From Thermococcus sp. (lineage in GTDB: Archaea; Methanobacteriota_B; Thermococci; Thermococcales; Thermococcaceae): 5,827 bases of DNA. The stretch spans positions 1 to 5,827 of the forward strand of contig JAMOTW010000124.1 of the NCBI GenBank assembly GCA_027062125.1. Direction: 5' to 3'. Within the stretch, counting starts at the first letter, position 1, and each line of letters begins with the position of its first letter. This document shows positions 1 through 5,306 of the stretch, piece after piece. The notes beneath the pieces were generated by a model, which saw only the letters and a program-made list of their open reading frames with translations, was not told the DNA's origin and ran no database searches. The position numbers and the translations under genes were made by a program.

Positions 1-752
1 CCCGTTACAGTGCAGTTCCCAACGGCGATGTCCCCAACGCGCGCCTTCCGGATGGGTTTCTCCTCGGCGGCTCCAGTAACGGCAATATCATCCGGAGAGT
101 CGATGAAAAGCGAGAGTCTCGAGTAGAACCTGGCTATACCCCGGACGCGAACCCTCTGACCGGGCTCGAGTTCGGTTCCGTAGGGAGGGTACAGAACCAC
201 CTCCTCGCTCCCGTTCCAGAGAACCGTCCTCCTTCCGGTGTGCAGGATTACACCCTCAACCTCCCAGGGCATACCGTCGGAGGGCTTCGACGGCAGCCCA
301 AGGCGGGTGTATCCAACGGGATAGAACCTGCCGCTGTGCCACAGGCCCTCCATCCTCACGAGCTCACCTTTTGGAACATTGAGGGGGAGCGCCAGCCTCA
401 CCCTCGCCGGAGTAAGCAGGTAGTAACCCCTGGAGGGCCAGTAGGCACCGGTAATGGAATCGAGGGGAAACGTGGGGGTGGCCGGGCGGATGTCCTCGGG
501 CTTTATCCTCAAGCCGGACGTTGAGTTGAATGGAATACCCTGGACCCTGTAAACCCTCCCCACCTCGAGGGAGGCGTACACACCGACGGTCCTCTCCCCG
601 TCGGTCAGAACTGAGAATCCCTCGCCCGAGTAGACGCACAGCCCGACAAAGGCCCTGGACTCGGTTCTCCCATCCCCGATAACAAGGAGCGCGCCCAGAA
701 CCATCAGGAGGAATACCACCAGAACCACTGGTAATTTTTTAATCCTGACCAT
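1..752 (-). CDS. Secreted or membrane-anchored protein with tandem OB-fold-like units (3' end outside window)
   Basis: An open frame runs from an ATG at 752 to the window edge without a stop: 250 codons, C-terminus missing. Residues 7-26 form a hydrophobic stretch behind a short basic N-terminus (MVRIKK), so a signal peptide or membrane anchor puts the rest outside the cell. After it come roughly three similar units, residues about 33-91, 97-150 and 163-227, with a fourth starting near 234. Units 1 and 3 share a layout: beta strand, turn, strand ending in a Gly-rich turn, a 'G.R.RVRG'-like strand, and an ending of the type 'I.P.DI'. This resembles an OB-fold array, an inference from pattern rather than family membership. 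No catalytic motif is visible. No ribosome binding site precedes the ATG, but a TATA-like element about 25 bases upstream suits a leaderless message. It lies 64 bases downstream of the KaiC-like gene on the same strand. The function is unknown. Confidence 0.8.
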   Translation of the reverse strand, partial: MVRIKKLPVVLVVFLLMVLGALLVIGDGRTESRAFVGLCVYSGEGFSVLTDGERTVGVYASLEVGRVYRVQGIPFNSTSGLRIKPEDIRPATPTFPLDSITGAYWPSRGYYLLTPARVRLALPLNVPKGELVRMEGLWHSGRFYPVGYTRLGLPSKPSDGMPWEVEGVILHTGRRTVLWNGSEEVVLYPPYGTELEPGQRVRVRGIARFYSRLSLFIDSPDDIAVTGAAEEKPIRKARVGDIAVGNCTVT

Positions 753-772
753 GATTTAAAGTAATCCGCGAA

Positions 773-785
773 CCTTAAAAACTTT
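773..785 (-). promoter_or_regulatory. Probable TATA box for the OB-fold-like secreted protein gene
   Basis: Reading the minus strand, a purine-rich stretch (GGTAAAG) is followed by TTTTTAAGG, centred near 779. Archaeal transcription usually starts about 25 bases downstream, which is near 754. That is almost at the ATG at 752, so the message would be leaderless, in agreement with the missing ribosome binding site. The same T-run could also help end the upstream transcript. Confidence 0.4.
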
Positions 786-799
786 ACCCTTACCCTGAG

Positions 800-812
800 A
801 AAACGCAGAAAA
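800..812 (-). terminator. Possible oligo-T terminator of the KaiC-like gene
   Basis: Just past the stop codon at 817 the minus strand carries two T-runs, TTTT CTGCG TTTT. Archaeal RNA polymerase, including that of Thermococcus, can terminate at oligo-T tracts without a hairpin. The tracts are short, so this is tentative. Confidence 0.3.
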
Positions 813-816
813 GGTA

Positions 817-1566
817 TCAGTACACCTCACCGCTCGGGTAGACGACGATGCCCTTCTCGTTTATCTCGAAGGGGTACTTCTTCATCGAGTGCTTCGTCTC
901 GCGCATCTTCCTGATGAGGAGGTAGCGCTTCAGCTCAACCTCCTTCTCGGCAAAGTCCAGGAGGATGACTCCCCTGGCAATGTACTCCTCTATCCCGTAG
1001 CGGCTTATCCTGCCACGCGAGGGCTCCGGGGCCTCGGTTGTGAGTATGGAGGTGACGCCCATCTCGAGGAGGATCGTGTTGAGCTGGAGAAGAACCTTCC
1101 TTATCTCCTCCTCCCTCCTCAGCCTGAAGGCTATCGAGGGTATGGAGTCTATGACGAGCCTCTTGGCGTTGATGGCCTTGACAACGCGGTAGACGTAGCG
1201 AAGGAAGTCCTCAGCGTCGAGGTTTCCCTCGAGGACGTACTGCTCCTCAGAGGGAAGGCCCACCACAGCACTAACGCCGTCGATTATGGCTATCTTCCCT
1301 TCCCGCTCGTACTTCTCAATATCCCACCCGAAGGCCAGCATCTCCCTCCTGAGGTCACTGGCCCTCTCCTCGAGGGTGACAATGACTCCGGGCTCGTTGT
1401 AGAGTTCAGCACCCTTGTAAACGAACTGAACACCAAAAGTAGTCTTGCCGCTTCCGGTCGGACCAGTAACCAGAACAGTGGTACCGCTTGGGAATCCACC
1501 CTGAATTAGATCATCAAAGCCCTGGATCCCACTCTTCACTCTCTTGACTTTGTATTCCATGACCAT
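817..1566 (-). CDS. KaiC-domain (RAD55/UPF0273-like) RecA-superfamily ATPase
   Basis: This 249-residue single-domain P-loop ATPase belongs to the KaiC/RadA group. Visible motifs are Walker A GPTGSGKT (residues 35-42), the paired acidic residues of VTLEER (E66-E67, the position of the catalytic glutamates in KaiC), Walker B RLVIDS (136-141), and a KaiC-like KMR...HSM stretch near the C-terminus (220-227). The layout, including 'GFDDLIQGG' at the start and 'HSMKKYPFEI...GIVVYP' at the end, is like the P. horikoshii UPF0273 protein PH0284 as I recall it. Such proteins are thought to bind and hydrolyse ATP, probably as oligomers; their cellular role is not established. The frame opens at 1620, but the TATA box predicts transcription from about 1612, and AAGGTGGT lies 4 bases before the ATG at 1566, so 1566 is preferred. 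The gene is divergent from the primase operon. Confidence 0.92.
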   Translation of the reverse strand: MVMEYKVKRVKSGIQGFDDLIQGGFPSGTTVLVTGPTGSGKTTFGVQFVYKGAELYNEPGVIVTLEERASDLRREMLAFGWDIEKYEREGKIAIIDGVSAVVGLPSEEQYVLEGNLDAEDFLRYVYRVVKAINAKRLVIDSIPSIAFRLRREEEIRKVLLQLNTILLEMGVTSILTTEAPEPSRGRISRYGIEEYIARGVILLDFAEKEVELKRYLLIRKMRETKHSMKKYPFEINEKGIVVYPSGEVY

Positions 1567-1570
1567 GCAA

Positions 1571-1578
1571 ACCACCTT
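1571..1578 (-). promoter_or_regulatory. Ribosome binding site that selects the 1566 start
   Basis: The minus strand reads AAGGTGGT, then TTGC, then ATG. The 4-base spacing matches that of the priL site on the other strand. It supports 1566 over the longer frame opening at 1620. Confidence 0.6.
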
Positions 1579-1633
1579 CTGGAGTTCGTTGCGAACCCAC
1601 ACCCCCCTCCGGTATAACATGTAGCACCAAGGA

Positions 1634-1649
1634 GATATAAAACTTTTGG
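1634..1649 (-). promoter_or_regulatory. BRE/TATA promoter of the KaiC-like ATPase gene
   Basis: The minus strand reads CCAAAAG followed by TTTTATATC, a good archaeal BRE plus TATA box centred near 1638. Transcription would start about 25 bases downstream, near 1612. That gives a leader of about 46 bases before the ATG at 1566 and excludes the ATG at 1620. Confidence 0.6.
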
Positions 1650-1683
1650 AAAAATTTCGCCTGTTCCTCCCTGATTTGAAAAG

Positions 1684-1733
1684 TATCCAAATACTACCCC
1701 CTCACATCCCAAAGGGAGGCAAATTTTTGGATA
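1684..1733. repeat. Inverted repeat in the divergent promoter region
   Basis: TATCCAAA (1684-1691) and its perfect complement TTTGGATA (1726-1733) are separated by 34 bases. Nested inside is TCCC-AAA-GGGA (about 1707-1717). The structure lies between the two divergent TATA boxes, where a regulator could act on both sides, but no known operator is recognised. In an AT-rich gap an 8-base repeat may arise by chance. Confidence 0.4.
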
Positions 1734-1750
1734 TCTATTGAGGTAAAAAA

Positions 1751-1767
1751 GGAAAACGGTTTTATTC
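1751..1767 (+). promoter_or_regulatory. Probable TATA promoter of the priL-priS-eamA operon
   Basis: GGAAAACGG followed by TTTTATT is a plausible BRE and TATA box centred near 1763. The predicted transcript start is about 1788, just in front of the ribosome binding site. This leaves a very short leader and excludes the upstream in-frame ATG at 1785. Confidence 0.5.
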
Positions 1768-1788
1768 CCCAAGCATACCTATTCATGA

Positions 1789-1795
1789 GAGGTGA
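1789..1795 (+). promoter_or_regulatory. Ribosome binding site that selects the priL start
   Basis: GAGGTGA, a near-perfect match to the archaeal anti-Shine-Dalgarno sequence, lies 4 bases before the ATG at 1800. It overlaps codons 2 to 4 of the longer frame starting at 1785, which makes the longer start unlikely. Confidence 0.8.
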
Positions 1796-1799
1796 AGCC

Positions 1800-3032
1800 A
1801 TGCTGGATCCATTCGGGGCGGAGGCCCGGAGGCTCGTTAAAGAGGAGTTCGGTGGAATAACCGAGCTACTCATGATAATCCCATCGTATGTCGGGCTCGA
1901 AGCGGCCCTTGAGAGGGTCAAATGGGTCAATTCAGGGGAGATACCCAAGGAGGTTCTCGAGCTCAGCGGGGTAAGGGACCTGCTCACCTTCTACGCCCTG
2001 CTGGGAGCCCTCGCGTTTTCACCCTACGGGCTGGAGATGGAGCTCGTCAAGGAGACTAACCTGAGGATATACTCGGCGAGGGTGGAGAGGGCGAAAACCC
2101 TCGAGGGGACGTCGGTGCCGCTTGAAACCGTCGGGGAAGGCGAGATTCCTGAGAGGGACAGGGTCATACTGGAGAGAACCCATCACACCGAGCTCTCCCC
2201 GGAGGAGCGGAGGAAGCTGAGGCTCGAGTACAGGCTAAGTCTCTCAAAGTTCCTGGAACTCTGGGACGGCTCGCTCAAGGAGGTCTACGTGAGGAACGGC
2301 TACGCCTACCTGACCTGGGACCAGTCCGTGGAGCTGTGGAGGCGCTCCTTCGAGAGGAGCTTTGAAAGGGCCGTGAACCTGCTCTACGAGGTGAGGGACG
2401 AGCTTCCAGCGTACTACCTCCAGCTCTACGAGAGGCTGGGCGAGATAGCGAGGGAGCACTTCAAGGAGAGGCTCGAGAAGCTCGGGAGAGCGGAAGCCCA
2501 GCCGCTCCGCTTCGACCTCTTCCCGCCGTGCGTCAAGATTGCCCTCGGCGGCGTCCCCTCCGGCCTGAGGAACTACGCCATAACGGTGTTGTTGACGAGC
2601 TTCCTGAGCTACGCGAGGCTCTGCCCCAACCCGCCGAGGAGGGACGTCAGGATAAGGGACTGCGTCCAGAGCCTCGATGTAATCGAGAGGGAGATACTCC
2701 CCGTCATCATCGAGGCCGGAAACCGCTGCAGTCCGCCGCTCTTCGAGGACCAGCCCCACGAGATAAAGAACATCTGGTACCACCTCGGCTTCGGTCTGAC
2801 CGACAAGCCAACCCTCGAGGACAGCGGGAACTCCCCCTGGTACTTCCCGCCCAACTGCTCGAAGATTAAAGCCAACGCGCCGGAGCTCTGCAAGCCCGAC
2901 AGGGACTGCAGGAACATCAAGAACCCGCTGACGTACTACCTCAGGAAGCTATACTTCGAAAAGAGAAAGGCTGAGCGGAGCAGAAACCAGGAGGGTTCTG
3001 GAGAGGCCCCGGAGGGGGGTGAGGGAGAATGA
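1800..3032 (+). CDS. priL: DNA primase large (iron-sulfur) subunit PriL
   Basis: PriL is the regulatory subunit of the archaeo-eukaryotic primase. It binds the small subunit and is needed for efficient primer initiation at the replication fork. The protein has 410 residues, close to Pyrococcus PriL. The N-terminal half is helical and charged, and the C-terminal half holds the Fe-S domain. Likely cluster ligands are C244 (FPPC), C353 (YFPPNC), C364 and C370, spaced CX10CX5C at the end and followed by the family-typical 'NPLTYYLRKLY'. Three further cysteines (C275, C288, C310) lie between the first and second ligand. The last 20 or so residues are low-complexity Gly/Glu-rich and coincide with the purine-rich ribosome binding site of priS. 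The start at 1800 is fixed by GAGGTGA. The stop overlaps the priS start by ATGA, so the subunits are probably translationally coupled. The exact ligand assignment comes from family pattern. Confidence 0.95.
   Translation: MLDPFGAEARRLVKEEFGGITELLMIIPSYVGLEAALERVKWVNSGEIPKEVLELSGVRDLLTFYALLGALAFSPYGLEMELVKETNLRIYSARVERAKTLEGTSVPLETVGEGEIPERDRVILERTHHTELSPEERRKLRLEYRLSLSKFLELWDGSLKEVYVRNGYAYLTWDQSVELWRRSFERSFERAVNLLYEVRDELPAYYLQLYERLGEIAREHFKERLEKLGRAEAQPLRFDLFPPCVKIALGGVPSGLRNYAITVLLTSFLSYARLCPNPPRRDVRIRDCVQSLDVIEREILPVIIEAGNRCSPPLFEDQPHEIKNIWYHLGFGLTDKPTLEDSGNSPWYFPPNCSKIKANAPELCKPDRDCRNIKNPLTYYLRKLYFEKRKAERSRNQEGSGEAPEGGEGE
3016..3022 (+). promoter_or_regulatory. priS ribosome binding site within the priL tail
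   Basis: GGGGTGA lies 6 bases before the ATG of priS at 3029, inside the last codons of priL. The low-complexity Gly/Glu tail of PriL is therefore encoded by the purine-rich tract that also loads ribosomes for priS. Confidence 0.6.
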
Positions 3033-4069
3033 GCGAGCTCTTCAGGGAGGTCACGAAGGCGGAGAGGGCGAAGTACTACAGGAGGGAATGGAGCGCGAAG
3101 AGGCTGCCGGACTTCATAGTGAGAACCCTGGAGAACAGGGAGTTCGGCTTCGACCACACGGGGGAGGGGCCGAGTGACAGGAAGAACGTCTTCCTCGACG
3201 TCCGTGACCTTGAGGACTACATGAGGGCCACCGCTCCCTACGCGGTCTACTCCTCGGTCGCCCTCTACGAGGAGCCCAGGGAGATGGAAGGCTGGCTCGG
3301 GGCGGAGCTGGTGTTCGATATAGACGCCAAGGACCTGCCGCTGAGGAGGTGCCACCACATCCACGAGCACGGGAAGGTCTGCCCCATCTGCCTTGAAGAC
3401 GCGAAGGAGCTGGCGAGGGATACCCTCGTGGTTCTCAAGGAGGACTTCGGCTTCGAGGATCTCCACGTAATCTATTCCGGCAGGGGATACCACATCAGGG
3501 TCCTCGACGACTGGGCGATGGCCCTCGACGGGAAGGCGAGGGAGAAGGTGCTCTCCTACGTCAGCGCCGCCGAGGAGATAACCTTCGAGGACATCAGGAG
3601 CAGGAGGATAATGCTCTCCTCCGGTTACTACCGCGTCTTCCGCCTGCGCTTCGGCTACTTCCTCAGGAGAATGAACGAGAACCACCTCCTCAACATAAAC
3701 CTCAGGAGAGGGCAGGTGGAAAAGCTCCTCGAGAACCGCGAGGAGATATACGAGAACTTCGTAAGGAAAGGTCTGCTGACCGCTTTTCCCCAGGGCATCG
3801 GTTACAAAACCCTCACGAAGCTCTTCGCCCTCTCGAGTACATTCTCGAAGGCATACTTCGACGGCCGTGTTACGGTAGACGTCAAGAGAATCCTCCGCCT
3901 GCCATCGAGCCTCCACTCGAAGGTCGGCTTCATAACCACCTACATAGGCTCCGACGAGAGAAAGCTGGAGCGCTTCAACCCCTTCGAGGACGCGGTTCCA
4001 GAGTTCAGGCGCGGGGAGGTCAGGGACGCCTACAGGCTGTGGCTCGAGGAGCACGGGGATGAGGTATGA
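3029..4069 (+). CDS. priS: DNA primase small (catalytic) subunit PriS
   Basis: PriS is the polymerising subunit of the archaeo-eukaryotic primase (AEP/Prim-Pol fold). It makes short RNA or DNA primers from NTPs and dNTPs. The length of 346 residues matches the Pyrococcus p41 subunit. The N-terminus carries the conserved 'YYRREW' (residues 16-21). Catalytic metal ligands are D97 and D99 in VFDIDA, with D284 in 'TVDVKRILRLP' as the likely third aspartate. SGRGYH (150-155) and the 'RLPSSLHSK' region (290-298, including H296) are nucleotide-binding signatures. The zinc knuckle is C108, C118 and C121 with one of the neighbouring histidines (H109-H114). All key residues are present, so the enzyme should be active. 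It overlaps priL by 4 bases at the start and the transporter gene by 4 bases at the end, indicating one coupled operon. Confidence 0.97.
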   Translation: MSELFREVTKAERAKYYRREWSAKRLPDFIVRTLENREFGFDHTGEGPSDRKNVFLDVRDLEDYMRATAPYAVYSSVALYEEPREMEGWLGAELVFDIDAKDLPLRRCHHIHEHGKVCPICLEDAKELARDTLVVLKEDFGFEDLHVIYSGRGYHIRVLDDWAMALDGKAREKVLSYVSAAEEITFEDIRSRRIMLSSGYYRVFRLRFGYFLRRMNENHLLNINLRRGQVEKLLENREEIYENFVRKGLLTAFPQGIGYKTLTKLFALSSTFSKAYFDGRVTVDVKRILRLPSSLHSKVGFITTYIGSDERKLERFNPFEDAVPEFRRGEVRDAYRLWLEEHGDEV

Positions 4070-4910
4070 ACGGAAGGGTCGAGATAGCCACCGCCATGCT
4101 CATCTGGGGCAGCGTCGGAATCTTCGCGCGGTTCTCGGGTCTTTCCGGCCTGGGGGTGGCCTTCGCCAGGGTCTCCCTCGGCGCGCTCCTCCTCGTTGCC
4201 ATAACCGGCCTTCTCGAGAGGGAAAAGCTCGAGGCGCTTCCCGGCCTGCTCAGGATGAGGTGGAAGCCCCTCCTCGGCCTCGGCATCGCCCTGGCCCTCA
4301 ACTGGGCGTTCCTGTTCACCGCGTTCAACTACACGACCATAGCCAACGCGGTTCTCGTCTACTACACGGCGCCGGTACTGGCAACGCTCATATCGTGGCG
4401 CTTCCTTGGGGAGAAGATTTCAAGGGAACAATGGGGCCTGATAGGGCTGGCCTTCCTCGGGCTGACGCTGATAATAAGCGGCCAGAAACTCAGCCTCAAC
4501 GATAGGGACTTCGTCGGGATACTCCTGGCCCTCATAGCGGCCCTCTTCTACGCGCTCATCCCAAACCTCGGTCGGTTCCTCCGGGATGTGGACGGAAAGG
4601 TCCTGACGCTCCTCCAGCTGGCGATAGCATCCCTTGTTCTCCTGCCCTTCGTTGCAGTCCAGGGAACCGGAGAGCCGGTTTGGTGGGCGGTTCTGGTTCT
4701 CGTAGCTGTTCACACAGTTCTCGCGCTCTTCCTCTACATGGACGGCCTCAAAACCGTCGAGTGAACGAGGCCGCTCTGCTCAGCTACCTCGACCCGATGA
4801 GCGCCGTCGTTTATGCCTTCCTCGTCTTCGGCGAGGTTCCCGGGGTGACCACGGCAATCGGGGGGACGCTCATACTCCTCGCTTCGGCCCTCGACGTGAT
4901 GAGAAGGTGA
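4066..4910 (+). pseudogene. EamA/DMT-family transporter, interrupted by a -1 frameshift near 4761
   Basis: The drug/metabolite transporter (EamA) superfamily covers ten-helix membrane permeases for small metabolites; the substrate cannot be read here. The first frame (4066-4764, 232 residues) gives about eight membrane helices, roughly residues 5-22, 30-50, 68-87, 93-112, 120-139, 149-168, 178-197 and 205-225. It includes the family-typical 'IWGS.G' in helix 1 and 'YYTAPVLATLIS...GEK' in helix 4. It stops at TGA 4762, right after 'YMDGLKTVE'. The expected continuation 'VNEAALLSYLDPMSAVVY...GEVP' through two more helices is intact in another frame from 4761 to the TGA at 4908. One extra base near 4761 would restore a normal protein of about 281 residues. 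A sequencing error, a real mutation or, less likely, recoding could explain this. The start overlaps the priS stop by ATGA; the Shine-Dalgarno match is weak, so translation is probably coupled to priS. Confidence 0.85.
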
Positions 4911-5236
4911 GGCGAGGGGGCCGTAGCCCGCCTTCTGTCTCAAGGGGACATTCGACTGAGCGGCCTACCACGGGGCTCGCACCGGGACTTCATCGCCCCT
5001 CCCTCGGCCTTGCACCCCGCGGGACGGCCGTTTCACCGCATCCTCCGGGATAGTCTGCGGGTTAACTCGGAACCCGTCGCCGGGCCCTTCGCGCGCGTCA
5101 TCCACATCCCCCGGAGGCCGTGTCGTTTCTGCGCCGTTGCCCCGCCTCTCGGCGGGTGCCTTGCGGCACCGCGGCCCCGGTGAGGTGGGCGGAACTTCCT
5201 CGGGAGCACCCCGAGAGTCCCCGACCCCCTCGCCTG
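4910..5236 (-). ncRNA. rnpB: RNase P RNA, archaeal type A
   Basis: This is the catalytic RNA of RNase P, which removes 5' leaders from pre-tRNAs together with archaeal protein subunits. Hallmarks read on the minus strand are GAGGAAGTTCC (about 5191-5203, CR-I and the 5' strand of P4), GTGCAAGGCCGAGG, GAATGTCCCCTTGAGACAG, and the diagnostic ACAGAAGGCGGGCTAC (4923-4938, CR-V and the 3' strand of P4). The ends are set by a P1 helix: the 5' strand (5234-5225) pairs perfectly over ten bases with the 3' strand (4920-4911), and two further pairs (one U-G) extend it. The length of about 327 bases fits Thermococcales. A TATA box 25 bases upstream agrees with the 5' end. The 3' end touches the stop codon of the convergent transporter gene; no oligo-T terminator is visible beyond it. 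Exact termini are uncertain by a few bases. Confidence 0.96.
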
Positions 5237-5257
5237 TAGGAACTATCGAGCGAGGGG
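5226..5257. repeat. Inverted repeat: rnpB P1 strand and a copy beside the TATA box
   Basis: CCCCTCGC (5226-5233), part of the P1 5' strand, has its perfect complement GCGAGGGG at 5250-5257, immediately next to the rnpB TATA box. The spacer is 16 bases. The same GCGAGGGG also forms the P1 3' strand (4912-4919), so the P1 partner exists twice. With a transcript start near 5236 the outer arm would stay untranscribed. Confidence 0.5.
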
Positions 5258-5271
5258 ATAAAAAGGTTTGG
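5256..5271 (-). promoter_or_regulatory. BRE/TATA promoter of rnpB
   Basis: The minus strand reads CCAAACC then TTTTTATC, centred near 5261. A start 25 bases downstream falls at about 5236, exactly where the P1 helix requires the RNA 5' end. The T-run may also help end transcription of the upstream surface protein gene. Confidence 0.65.
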
Positions 5272-5306
5272 AGGGATAAGGGCGGGATGAAAAGAGGGAA
5301 GGGAAG

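Noticed and set aside
889..1509. 206-codon plus-strand frame opposite the KaiC-like ATPase
   Set aside because: It is a mirror of the ATPase coding strand with Leu/Glu-rich composition, no promoter or ribosome site, and no domain.
1785..1799. Upstream in-frame ATG for priL at 1785
   Set aside because: The GAGGTGA ribosome site lies within its first codons, and the predicted transcript start is at or after this ATG.
2936..4054. Long open frame (372 codons) on the minus strand opposite priS
   Set aside because: It is fully antisense to priS, whose motifs are intact. Long antisense frames are expected from the GC-rich codon bias, and the translation shows no recognisable domain.
4746..4764. 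Programmed -1 frameshift site in the transporter
   Set aside because: The run CTC AAA ACC is not an X-XXY-YYZ slippery heptamer in the reading frame, and no following pseudoknot was found by eye. A one-base indel is simpler.
4896..4959. C/D-box sRNA-like spacing on the plus strand: GTGATGA at 4896 and CTGA at 4956
   Set aside because: The C-like box is inside transporter codons and the D-like box is antisense to RNase P RNA. No internal D'/C' pair is seen, so chance is the simplest reading.
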